DNA from: Kitasatospora acidiphila
GTDB taxonomy: Bacteria > Actinomycetota > Actinomycetes > Streptomycetales > Streptomycetaceae
Direction of reading: 5' to 3'
NCBI RefSeq assembly: GCF_006636205.1
Contig: NZ_VIGB01000003.1
Coordinates: 5,694,501 to 5,758,500 of the forward strand
DNA length: 64,000 bases
Under the pieces are notes generated by a model, which was given only the letters and a program-made list of their open reading frames with translations, did not search any database and had not been told where the DNA came from. The first letter of the stretch is position 1; each line of letters begins with the position of its first letter. Positions 16,922 to 24,458 of the stretch are shown here, piece after piece. The position numbers and the translations under genes are program-made.

Positions 16922-17644
16922 TTACATCCCCTTCGGAGCGTCGGCACCGCGTGCGTTGATCTCGCGGTCGATGGCCGCCGGGTCCGGCTTCGGCAACTGG
17001 GTGGAGTTGCGTGACGGGAGTTCGAATTCGCCGCTGGGTACGTACGGCGTGTTGCGTGGCGGGAGTTGGAACTCGCCGCTGGGTACGTACGGCGTGTTGC
17101 GTGGCGGGAGTTCGAATTCGCCGCTGGGGACGTACGGCGTGTTGCGTGGCGGCAGTTCGAACTGGCCATCACCTGCGGGGACCACGTAGGGCGCGTCGAT
17201 GAGCTTGGTGGCGAAGGGGTCGGGGCTGCCCGGCGGGAGCACGTACGGCGCGTCGATCACGGCGCTCATGGTGCTCGCGGTGGTGGCCGACTGGGTGGTG
17301 GTGGCGGCGGCGGGGGTGGGGGCCGGCTGGTTGATGGCTGCCAGCTGGGCGGCCACCGACTGGTCGGTGCTGCGGTAGTTCTGCGCCATCGCCACCAGCT
17401 TGCCGCCGTAACCGTCCATGTCCTTGGCGAGCCCGTCGAGCAGCGTCTTCCAGGCGGCGGTGCAGTCGTGCAGCGCGCCGGCCGTCGCCCAGCCCTGCAA
17501 GCCCTCGGAAGCCTGGTCGCTCGGCTGGACGATCTTCGTCGTCTCCCCTGGTATCTGCTCGGCGATCTGCTGGCCGCTCTTTCCACTGGCGGTCAGCACA
17601 TCGGGATTCACCTGGAGCGTTTGGCTCCCCTCGGGCTCCTGCAT
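16922..17644 (-). CDS. EspC-like type VII secretion target with repeat tail
   Basis: 240 residues. The first 105 have the two-helix layout of ESX EspC-like proteins: VNPDVLTASGKSGQQIAEQI, GLQGWATAGALHDCTAAWKTLL, and the export-type motif Y90-RST-D94 (YxxxD). After an A/T/P-rich linker come IDAPYV elements and three near-identical 15-residue repeats (ELPPRNTPYVPSGEF) plus a diverged fourth. The ATG at 17644 has GGGGGA upstream. It is divergent from a second EspC/WXG-type gene. Secretion by a type VII system encoded elsewhere is inference; the repeat tail may be the functional surface. Confidence 0.75.
   Translation of the reverse strand: MQEPEGSQTLQVNPDVLTASGKSGQQIAEQIPGETTKIVQPSDQASEGLQGWATAGALHDCTAAWKTLLDGLAKDMDGYGGKLVAMAQNYRSTDQSVAAQLAAINQPAPTPAAATTTQSATTASTMSAVIDAPYVLPPGSPDPFATKLIDAPYVVPAGDGQFELPPRNTPYVPSGEFELPPRNTPYVPSGEFQLPPRNTPYVPSGEFELPSRNSTQLPKPDPAAIDREINARGADAPKGM
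17016..17165 (-). repeat. 45-bp tandem repeats in the EspC-like gene
   Basis: Units begin at 17016, 17061 and 17106, with a partial fourth from 17151. They differ at only a few positions (for example TTCGAATTC against TTGGAACTC). On the minus strand each codes for 15 residues with the pattern (E/Q)LPPRNTPYVPSGEF. In-frame unit length means copy number can vary without breaking the gene. Confidence 0.9.
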
Positions 17645-17853
17645 GGTCCCCCCATGTGTCTCATCGGATACTCTGGGTAGGCACCGTAGCAGGAGCATCC
17701 GACACTCGCACATGAGTACGGAGGCCCAGTTCCACCCAGTTCGGCGGCGCACGACTGCCGGGCGGACACCCGTGGTGGTGGACACGACGGTTGGCGTTGC
17801 GTTGAATACTGGGCAGGCTCGGACGGACACGAGGACGGGGGAGGGCGCGAACC

Positions 17854-18483
17854 GTGGCCGACAACGGGAGCAGCGGCTCCGGCTACCAGGTCGAGGTGGA
17901 CAGCCTGCGAGCGTTCGCCGGACAGGTGCGCAGCCTGCTGGCCGACTTCCAGGCGAACGCCGACGGACCCACCGCGCACGCCAAGTCGGGCATCGCCCGC
18001 GGCTCCCTCGGCGACTTCGCCGAGGCCACCGCGCTGCACAACCAGTACGACGTGATGCGTGACGGCCTCAAGGACGTCCTCACCGCCCTGCAGCAGGCGA
18101 TCGACGAGGCCCAGAAGAAGGCCGACCTGACCGCCAGTAACTACGAGGAGCAGGAGCACCAGACCTCCCAGAGCCTCCAGGTCACCTCCGACGGCTGGTC
18201 GGTCGGCAGCCCCGCGACCGCCGCCGCCTACGGCGCGTCCGCCGCCGGCGGTGCGGCGGCGGGCGCCGTGGCCGGTCGGTCGGCGGCCAACCGGGCCGCG
18301 AACCGGGCGGGTGCCGATCCGAGCACCGGTGACGCGGCGGCGCGCGACGGTGCGGTGCCCTCGCTGGCGGGGGCCCCGGCGGGCGCGCCTGCGGGCGGCA
18401 AGCGCAAGCCGGGCGGCGCGAAGCCGGACCAGGGCGCGCCGGCGAGTGACGGCCAGGACGGGACGGAGCTTCCGCAGTGGTGA
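17854..18483 (+). CDS. WXG/EspC-type type VII secretion protein
   Basis: 209 residues from GTG with GGGGGAGGG upstream. The N-terminal 105 residues form a helical hairpin (VEVDSLRAFAGQVRSLLADF; YDVMRDGLKDVLTALQQAIDEAQ) ending in Y97-EEQ-E101, a YxxxD/E export motif. A canonical WxG is not visible; GDF/GSL occupies the turn. The remaining 100 residues are A/G/P-rich and likely disordered. It is followed after 64 bp by the larger WXG protein and may form the heterodimer partner of that protein or of the divergent EspC-like one. Confidence 0.75.
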   Translation: MADNGSSGSGYQVEVDSLRAFAGQVRSLLADFQANADGPTAHAKSGIARGSLGDFAEATALHNQYDVMRDGLKDVLTALQQAIDEAQKKADLTASNYEEQEHQTSQSLQVTSDGWSVGSPATAAAYGASAAGGAAAGAVAGRSAANRAANRAGADPSTGDAAARDGAVPSLAGAPAGAPAGGKRKPGGAKPDQGAPASDGQDGTELPQW

Positions 18484-18547
18484 CGACTCCTCAGGATCTG
18501 GTGGTGGACTTGGTGGCGATGCCTAGGGCGACACGGGGTGAGTCGGC

Positions 18548-20065
18548 GTGAGTGACGATGTGACGGACTTCAGCGGCTACAGCCACTCCCAACTGCGGAA
18601 GATGGTCGAGTCGCTGAACTCCGGCGACGTGATGTCCGCCAGCGACCCCTGGCGTCGCGCCGCCAACACCCTCAAGCAGATCCGCACCTCCCTGGACACC
18701 GCCTCCGGCGACGCCACCCAGAAGTGGGAGGGCAACACCAGCGACGCCTTCTACGGTGCGATGACCAAGCTGGCCGGCAACGTCAACAACACCGCCGCCT
18801 ACGCCAACGACGCGGCCAACACGCTGCAGATGATGTCCGAGGCCATCGACCAGGCCAAGCACGACATGCCCGAGGAGCCGGGCTTCTGGGAGCAACTGGG
18901 CAACGGGATCTCGGACACCGTCCAGAACACCATCGGGACCGGCGACGACAGCACCAAGACCCCGATCGCCGACCAGCGCAAGGCCCAGGCCGTCGCGGTG
19001 ATGCAGACGCTGGCGAACAAGTACCGGACTGCGGTGCCGGTGTTGAAGCCGCCGCCGATGAACATCCATGGCGATGAAAACGTCCCACCGCCGGATCCGA
19101 CGGCCGCCGCCGCCCTGAGCGCCTTTGTCATGGGTGCCGGTGTCGGTGCAATCGGCGGCTATGCGACGGCGCCGGATACCCAGCAGGCAGCGAACCGGGC
19201 GGCCACCGCGAGTACCCCTGCTCCGAAGCCCCGTCAGGTCTCGTCGACCACCTCGGCAGGGCCCACGGACTCCGGGATCAAGGGCGGTGTCCCGAACTCG
19301 GCGCCCACGGCGCCGAAGTCCGTCGCGATCGGCTCGGGAACTGCACCGGTGGCATCCACAGCCGAGCCGCAGGGCGGGGCTCCGTTGCCCACCGCGCCGA
19401 CGACGGGCACCAGTCTGGACCACACGGCACTCGCCGGTCGGCCTCCGGCGATCGCCACCGGCGGCGCACCGAGCGGCATGCCGAACGGCATCGCGCCGAC
19501 CGGCACCAATCCGATGCCGGTGGGCCTCGGCACCAGCGCCGGTCAGAGCCCGCTGCTGGGCGAGCGCGGCTCACGTGGCGCGTTCGATGCGCCGCTGACG
19601 CCTCGTGGGGGACGGCCCGGTGCGGGATCGACGCCTCGTGAGGGTGTCTTCACCGGCGAGGGCGAGCCGACTGCGAGTGGTGGCGGACGCGGTCCTGGCG
19701 GGACGCCAGGACTCGGAGAAGCGGCCGGGATGCCGGGCGGCCGAGCCGGAGCCGGGCTGCGTGGTGGTGCTGCCAGCCGTCGGCGGATCGGTGCCGTCGG
19801 CGAACCGGAGGAGCCGGTGGGTGGTGCGGCGAGTGGGGCCCCGCGCGAGAGGGCCTTCACCGAGGGCGGCACTGGCCTCGGTGCTCGCAGCAGGGCCGGC
19901 GCGGAGCGCGTCGGGGAACCCGGCGAGGAGGGCATGGGTGTGCCTCCCGGCACGCGGGACACACGGCGTAAGAAGAAGCCCACGGGCAAGCGGGCGGACT
20001 ACCTGGTCGAGGATGAGGAGACCTGGGCGTCGGATGAGGACGCCAACCCCGGCGTGGTGGAATGA
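18548..20065 (+). CDS. WXG100-domain protein with long disordered tail
   Basis: 505 residues. A WXG100 domain covers about 20-110 with the motif W60-E-G62 (KWEGNTSDAF) between two helices, then a helix rich in Q/K and over 300 residues of G/A/P/T-rich sequence. The C-terminus ends in DYLVEDEETW plus an acidic tail, a motif I recall from the ends of many large actinobacterial WXG/PPE-like proteins. This suggests a conserved recognition tag. The mycosin gene follows after 31 bp, so the two are likely co-transcribed. The function is probably secreted or surface-associated. Confidence 0.8.
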   Translation: MSDDVTDFSGYSHSQLRKMVESLNSGDVMSASDPWRRAANTLKQIRTSLDTASGDATQKWEGNTSDAFYGAMTKLAGNVNNTAAYANDAANTLQMMSEAIDQAKHDMPEEPGFWEQLGNGISDTVQNTIGTGDDSTKTPIADQRKAQAVAVMQTLANKYRTAVPVLKPPPMNIHGDENVPPPDPTAAAALSAFVMGAGVGAIGGYATAPDTQQAANRAATASTPAPKPRQVSSTTSAGPTDSGIKGGVPNSAPTAPKSVAIGSGTAPVASTAEPQGGAPLPTAPTTGTSLDHTALAGRPPAIATGGAPSGMPNGIAPTGTNPMPVGLGTSAGQSPLLGERGSRGAFDAPLTPRGGRPGAGSTPREGVFTGEGEPTASGGGRGPGGTPGLGEAAGMPGGRAGAGLRGGAASRRRIGAVGEPEEPVGGAASGAPRERAFTEGGTGLGARSRAGAERVGEPGEEGMGVPPGTRDTRRKKKPTGKRADYLVEDEETWASDEDANPGVVE

Positions 20066-20096
20066 GGGGCTGACGTCGACGAGTGGGGGAGCGGTC

Positions 20097-21263
20097 ATGA
20101 CCGGCAGGCGGTCGATGCGGGGAATGGCCGCTCTGGCGGCTGGGGCCCTGGTGTGGGGCTTGGCGGCCGGGCCCGCTGTAGCGGACAACATCCGGGACCA
20201 GCAGTGGGCACTGAAGGTCTATGACGCCCCGAACAAGGTGTGGCCGATCAGCCAGGGCGATGGTGTCACTGTCGCGGTGATCGACACGGGAGTAAATGCA
20301 GATCATCAGGATCTGACTGGTCAGGTTCTCCCCGGAGCTGATTTCTCGGGTGAGCAGACTGATGGGCGGGTCGACATGCAAGGTCATGGGACCGCCATGG
20401 CCAGCCTGATCGCCAGCCATGGGCATGGGGACAACGCTGGAGTGATGGGGTTGGCCCCGAAAGCGAAGATCCTTCCGATTCGGCTGCAGCTATCCGAGGT
20501 GGGGGACGTCCAGGCAAGCGGCGGCGATCGCTTTGCGGAGGCGCTTCGCTACGCGGTTGATCACGGGGCCAAGGTCGTCAGCATGTCGATCAGTGGTGCG
20601 ATGCGGACTAACCCGGATGACCGCGCGGCGGTGAATTATGCGCTGTCACGGGACGTGCTCCTGGTGGCGGCCAGCGGGAATCTGGGGTCAACTGTCGAAT
20701 ACCCGGCGGCTTTTCCGGGAGTGATGGCAGTCGGGGCAGTCGACAAAACCGGCAACATCTGGGAGAAGTCTGACCAGGGGCCCGAGCTGTCGCTTGTGGC
20801 TCCCGGGGTCGGCATCACTCATGCCGGATACAAGTCAGCCACAGATTATGGCTACTCAGACGGCACCTCCGACGCCACCGCCTACGTTTCCGCCATCGCC
20901 GCCCTGGTGCGCTCCAAGTACCCCGACCTCACCGCAGGTCAGGTGATCCGCCGGTTGATCACCACCGCTGTCGCGCCGTCTGACGGCACTGCGGTGCCCA
21001 ATGACCGCTACGGCTACGGGATCGCGTCTCCGTCGAAGGCGCTGGCGGCGAACCCCGCAGTGGACGGCGGGCCGAAGGACAACCCGTTGCTGAACCGGGT
21101 GGAGTCGCAGGGCGCGCCCGATTCGGCGTCGCCCGCGCCGGTGCCGCAGGTGGCGGCGGGTGGTGGCGGCGGGGTGTCGGTGTGGCTGTATGTCGCGGGT
21201 GGGGTGGTCCTGTTGCTGGTGGTGGGCGGGATCGTCGTGCTGGTGCGGCGGGTCACGGCGTGA
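20097..21263 (+). CDS. mycP: mycosin-type S8 serine protease of type VII secretion
   Basis: 388 residues. A signal peptide (about 1-31, ending AGPAVA) is followed by the subtilisin domain with triad D63 (VAVIDTGVN), H97 (GHGTAMA) and S258 (DGTSDATAYVS), and a C-terminal transmembrane helix (about 362-384) ending in RRVTA. Signal peptide, S8 domain and C-terminal anchor are the mycosin layout. Mycosins stabilise ESX membrane complexes and process some substrates. GGGGGAG precedes the ATG. Codon use is somewhat less GC-biased between 20.2 and 20.9 kb than in neighbours. No Ecc genes are nearby. Confidence 0.9.
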   Translation: MTGRRSMRGMAALAAGALVWGLAAGPAVADNIRDQQWALKVYDAPNKVWPISQGDGVTVAVIDTGVNADHQDLTGQVLPGADFSGEQTDGRVDMQGHGTAMASLIASHGHGDNAGVMGLAPKAKILPIRLQLSEVGDVQASGGDRFAEALRYAVDHGAKVVSMSISGAMRTNPDDRAAVNYALSRDVLLVAASGNLGSTVEYPAAFPGVMAVGAVDKTGNIWEKSDQGPELSLVAPGVGITHAGYKSATDYGYSDGTSDATAYVSAIAALVRSKYPDLTAGQVIRRLITTAVAPSDGTAVPNDRYGYGIASPSKALAANPAVDGGPKDNPLLNRVESQGAPDSASPAPVPQVAAGGGGGVSVWLYVAGGVVLLLVVGGIVVLVRRVTA

Positions 21264-21733
21264 CGCTGGAGTGCTACAGCTGCGCCCGGACGGCGGTGCT
21301 CGACGAGTTGCCGCCGCGTGAGCGGGTGGCGGTGGATGAGCACTGGCGGGTGGCGCACGCGTTCGGGGCGGGGTTGCTGGGCTGGCTGGTGCTGCTGCCC
21401 CGACGGCATGTGCTGAGCATCGCCGAGCTCACGGACGACGAAGCGGCAGCGCTGGGCCACTGGCAGGTGCGGCTGTCGCGGGCGCTGACCGAGGAGACGG
21501 GTTGCCGGAAGGTCTATGTGGCCCAGTTCGCCGAGGCGCCGGGGTTCGGGCATGTGCACTTTCATCTGGTGCCCCGGCCGCGGGAGTTGGCGGAGGAGTT
21601 GCGCGGGCCGAGGGTCTTCGGGCTGCTCGGCGATGAGGCCGGCCCGTCGGAGCGGGAGCGGGACGAGTTCGCGCTGCGCCTGGCCAGCCGGCTCGGCCGG
21701 TCGGCATCGTCACAAGATCGATTTTCCTCCTGA
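21260..21733 (+). CDS. HIT-family nucleotide hydrolase-like protein
   Basis: 157 residues from a GTG that overlaps the mycosin stop (GTGA). The active-site triad H98-V-H100-F-H102-LVPRP is intact, and the N-terminus has a CYSC pair typical of zinc-containing HIT proteins. HIT enzymes hydrolyse or transfer nucleotidyl groups (AMP-lysine, Ap4A, GalT-like). The C-terminal helix is R/E-rich. Translational coupling to a type VII protease is unexpected and may be functional or accidental. Confidence 0.85.
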   Translation: MTLECYSCARTAVLDELPPRERVAVDEHWRVAHAFGAGLLGWLVLLPRRHVLSIAELTDDEAAALGHWQVRLSRALTEETGCRKVYVAQFAEAPGFGHVHFHLVPRPRELAEELRGPRVFGLLGDEAGPSERERDEFALRLASRLGRSASSQDRFSS

Positions 21734-21759
21734 CAAGGCGCCAAGTGCGGGACTAGGGT
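21730..21759 (+). promoter_or_regulatory. sigma-70-like leaderless promoter of the VOC gene
   Basis: CTGACA (21730-21735), an 18-nt spacer and TAGGGT (21754-21759) are followed 7 nt later by the ATG at 21767. No ribosome site is present. This is one of the better -35/-10 pairs in the window. Confidence 0.6.
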
Positions 21760-21766
21760 CGTGTGC

Positions 21767-22150
21767 ATGTCCGATTCCACTGACTTCTTCGCCGGCCTGC
21801 ACCACGTCCAGCTCGCCATTCCGCCGGGGGCCGAGCCGCTCTGCCGGGAGTTCTGGGGCGACGTGATGGGGATGACCGAGCTGGAGAAGCCGCCGGTGCT
21901 GGCGGCCCGCGGCGGCTGCTGGTTCCGCGGTGGCGGCCTGGAGGTGCACCTCGGCGTGGAGCAGGACTTCGCCCCCGCCCGCAAGGCGCACCCGGGCATC
22001 CTGGTGAACGGCCTGCGGGCGCTGGCCGAGCGGCTTGCGGCCCATGGCCACCCGGTGCAGTGGGACGGTGAGTTCCCGGGGCACGACCGCTTCTACGCCT
22101 TCGACAAGCTGGGCAACCGCCTGGAGTTCCTTGAGCCCCACCAGGCTTGA
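21767..22150 (+). CDS. VOC-family (glyoxalase-like) protein
   Basis: 127 residues in one VOC module: GLHHVQLAIPPG with the first metal-ligand-type His pair, GCWFRGGGLEVHLGVE, and DRFYAFDKLGNRLEFLEPH with a late glutamate. Members include lyases, dioxygenases and resistance proteins. The start is set by a leaderless promoter. A HxlR-type regulator gene follows after 19 bp and may be in the same transcript. The substrate cannot be told. Confidence 0.83.
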   Translation: MSDSTDFFAGLHHVQLAIPPGAEPLCREFWGDVMGMTELEKPPVLAARGGCWFRGGGLEVHLGVEQDFAPARKAHPGILVNGLRALAERLAAHGHPVQWDGEFPGHDRFYAFDKLGNRLEFLEPHQA

Positions 22151-22169
22151 GAACGACCTGCCCGCGACG

Positions 22170-22568
22170 ATGACTGGGAAGACCTTCGCCCCGGCCCCGC
22201 CGGAGCCGCTGCCGCGTGATCTGTTCGATCCGGACTGCCTGCCGAATCCGGTGCCGATCAGGTTCAGCGAGAAGTGGGCCTGGCTGGTGCTGCGTTGCCT
22301 GGAGCCGGGGCCGCGGCGGTTCTCGGAGCTGCGGGTGCCGCTGCACTGGGTCACGCCCAAGGTGCTGACCGAGACGCTGCGCTCGCTGGAGCGGGACGGG
22401 CTGCTGACCCGGACCGAGTTCCAGGAGCACCCGCCCCGCGTGGAGTACGAGTTGACGACGTTGGGCCACTCGCTGTTCGGCCCGATGGACGCGGTCTGCG
22501 GCTGGGCCAGGGAGAACCTGGGCCGGCTGCTGGCGGCCCGCGAGGCGCATCCGGCACCGTCGAAGTAG
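22170..22568 (+). CDS. HxlR-family winged-helix regulator
   Basis: 132 residues. The HxlR signature is clear: EKWAWLVLRCLEPGPRRFSELRVPLHWVTPKVLTETLRSLERDGLLTRTEF, then the wing HPPRVEYELTTLGHSLF. An N-terminal extension of about 25 residues is unusual. HxlR proteins lack a known ligand domain and often sense aldehydes or redox state, which would suit a glyoxalase-like neighbour. The ribosome site is weak, consistent with coupling to the VOC gene. Confidence 0.83.
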   Translation: MTGKTFAPAPPEPLPRDLFDPDCLPNPVPIRFSEKWAWLVLRCLEPGPRRFSELRVPLHWVTPKVLTETLRSLERDGLLTRTEFQEHPPRVEYELTTLGHSLFGPMDAVCGWARENLGRLLAAREAHPAPSK

Positions 22569-22615
22569 GCGTCGCGGCCGGCGTCGAACGTGGCGAGCCG
22601 GCCGTGGAGGGAAAC

Positions 22616-22650
22616 CCCCGCTACCCCCGCTACCCCCGCTACCCCCATTG
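22616..22650. repeat. short CTACCCCCG tandem repeat
   Basis: Three copies of the 9-bp unit CTACCCCCG in the gap between convergent genes, preceded and followed by partial copies. It lies outside coding sequence. No function is apparent. Confidence 0.6.
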
Positions 22651-22680
22651 CCCCCTTTGCCCGGTGGCTCCGCCGACCGG

Positions 22681-22983
22681 TCAGGCGACCAGTTCGCGGG
22701 CCTCCAGGTAGGTCCGCACCACTGCCATGCCGTACACCGGCTGGATCAGTTGCTGGCCCTTGAAGAACGGCCGAGCCGGGGCGAAACCGGCCGCGACGAG
22801 CAGCTCGCGGATCTCTGCTATCTCCGCCTCGCTGCGGGCCGTGAAGCGGACCTCCCAGCCCTTCTTGTACGTCGACCCCCGTTCGCCGGCCCGGCGGGCG
22901 GGGTCGGGCCGCCGGACGTAACCGGGCAGCCGGCCCAGGCGCAGCTGCGCCGCGCTCAGACCTGATGTTTCGTCATATGGCAT
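22681..22983 (-). CDS. small hypothetical protein
   Basis: 100 residues. I do not recognise a family. The N-terminal part is basic (RRPDPARRAGERG), followed by a mixed alpha/beta stretch (WEVRFTARSEAEIAEIRELLVAAGFAPARPFFKGQQLIQPVYGMAVV) that looks like a compact ferredoxin-like fold. The start ATG is preceded by TACCAT at 6 nt, so it is probably leaderless; a longer start 42 codons upstream is unsupported. Confidence 0.65.
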   Translation of the reverse strand: MPYDETSGLSAAQLRLGRLPGYVRRPDPARRAGERGSTYKKGWEVRFTARSEAEIAEIRELLVAAGFAPARPFFKGQQLIQPVYGMAVVRTYLEARELVA

Positions 22984-22989
22984 GTCCCG

Positions 22990-22995
22990 ATGGTA
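22990..22995 (-). promoter_or_regulatory. -10 element of a leaderless gene
   Basis: On the minus strand TACCAT lies 6 nt before the ATG at 22983. No clear -35 hexamer is visible. It decides the start of the small hypothetical gene. Confidence 0.45.
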
Positions 22996-23230
22996 GGCAA
23001 TGGCCTCCGGCTGCTCGCGGGGAGGGAGGATTCCGCGTGAGTGGTCCGGGTCACATGGCGATTGGGGAATGCATAGCGTGGGTACTACGCGCCAGCAAAT
23101 CGCGTCCAATTACTCCGAATGAGTGAGGGTATGGAGACTTTAGTGCGGAGCTGTCCCGGTTTGACGACGGTTCCGTAACGGTGCGTCAGTGCACGACTCC
23201 GGCGACCGGGTGACGGGGGAGGGTTGTCGC

Positions 23231-24271
23231 ATGAGCTTCCAGATGCCGCCCACCGCCCTGTCCCTCGAAGAGCTGTCCCGCCGCCAGCAGAACGTGATCA
23301 CGGCAAGTCAGTTGCGGGCCCGGGGAGTTCCGTCCCGGGTGGTCAGTGAGCACTGCCGGCGTGGCGGCCCATGGCAGCGTCTGCTGCCCCGGGTCTACCT
23401 GCTGCAGCCCGGCGAGCCGACGCCCGAGCAGCGGATGTGGGCCGCGCTGCTCTACGCGGCCCAGAACGGGCGCGAGGAGGGCAGCGGCACCGGCGCGGTG
23501 ATCACCGGTGCGGCCGCGCTGGCGCTCTACGGCTTCAGCGGGGTGCCGCGGCTGCCGGCCGTCACCTGGGTGCAGGTGCTGGTGCCCCGGCAGCGCCGGC
23601 TGCGGGACGTGGGGGAGGTGCGGATCCGGCGCACCGCCCGGGAGTTGGAGGCCCGCGAGGTGCACGGGCTGGCCTGCGCCCCGGTGCCGCGGGCGGTGGC
23701 GGACGCGCTGCGCGAGTGGACCGACAGCGGGGTGCTGGAGGCGGGGCTGCTCGGGCCCCAGGTGCTGCGGACCGTGCTGCGCGAGGCGGTGGCCGACGGC
23801 TGGGCGGACGGTCCCCGGGCCTGCCCGCCGGCCGAGCTGCTCGCCGAACTGCGCGAGGCGGACCTGCTGGCGCAGCCGCGGATCCGCGCCGCGGTGGACG
23901 AACTGCTGGCCGCCGAACGGCAGTCGACGCTCGGCGGGGTGCTGGAGCTGGCCGCCGCCGAGCTGCTGCCGGACCCACTGACCGGGCCCGAGCTGCGGAT
24001 GCGCGGTGGCACCTTCGTGGCGGTGCCCGACCTCTACTGGCCGCAGGAGGGCGTGGCGGTCGAGGTGGACTCGGCGCTGCGCTGCCTGAGCGACGGCGAG
24101 ACCGCCTGGGTGCGGGCCGGGCAGCACCGGATGACGTACCTCGGGGTGCGGGTGCTGCACCTGACCGCGAATCAGGTGGCGGACGAGCCGGCCGCGGTGG
24201 CCGATGAGCTGCGGCAAGCCCTGCTGACCGGCGGCACCGACCTGGTGGAGCTGCAGATCACCGAGGGCTGA
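23231..24271 (+). CDS. AbiEi-like N-terminal domain with nuclease-like C-terminus
   Basis: 346 residues. The N-terminus (LEELSRRQQNVITASQLRARGVPSRVVSEHCRRG, then WQRLLPRVYLL) matches the winged-helix domain of AbiEi-type antitoxins. The middle includes GAVITGAAALALYGF and VQVLVPRQRRLRDVGEVRIRRT. The C-terminus has a strand pattern like DUF559/Vsr nucleases (VAVEVDSALR, then MTYLGVRVLHL). GGGGGAGGG precedes the ATG. No AbiEii-like toxin is adjacent, so this is an orphan of a type common in streptomycetes; it may not act as an antitoxin. Confidence 0.72.
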   Translation: MSFQMPPTALSLEELSRRQQNVITASQLRARGVPSRVVSEHCRRGGPWQRLLPRVYLLQPGEPTPEQRMWAALLYAAQNGREEGSGTGAVITGAAALALYGFSGVPRLPAVTWVQVLVPRQRRLRDVGEVRIRRTARELEAREVHGLACAPVPRAVADALREWTDSGVLEAGLLGPQVLRTVLREAVADGWADGPRACPPAELLAELREADLLAQPRIRAAVDELLAAERQSTLGGVLELAAAELLPDPLTGPELRMRGGTFVAVPDLYWPQEGVAVEVDSALRCLSDGETAWVRAGQHRMTYLGVRVLHLTANQVADEPAAVADELRQALLTGGTDLVELQITEG

Positions 24272-24297
24272 CCCAGCCCTGGCGAAGACTCCGCGAA

Positions 24298-24458
24298 GGC
24301 TCAGCCCAGCTCCGGCTTACCGCTCGGCCCAGCAGCCGCTTGCCGCTCGGCCCCGCGCCGGCTCGTCGCTCGGCCCAGCAGTCGCCTGCCGCTCGGCCCC
24401 GCGCCGGCTCGCCGCTCAGCCCAGCACCGGTTCGCCGCTCAGCACCACGCCCGCCGCC
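24298..24458. repeat. 23-bp minisatellite overlapping the 3' end of pncA
   Basis: The core GCTC(G/A)GCCC recurs every 23 bp; CGCTC begins at 24321, 24344, 24367, 24390, 24413 and 24436, with a related unit at 24298. Units alternate between a CAGCAG-type and a CCGCGCCGG-type middle, giving a 46-bp higher-order period. The last units run through the stop codon and last codons of pncA. Since 23 is not a multiple of 3, the array is not a protein repeat. Confidence 0.8.

Noticed and set aside
22616..22650. CRISPR or IS remnant at the CTACCCCCG repeats
   Set aside because: The unit is 9 bp without spacers, so it is simple tandem slippage.
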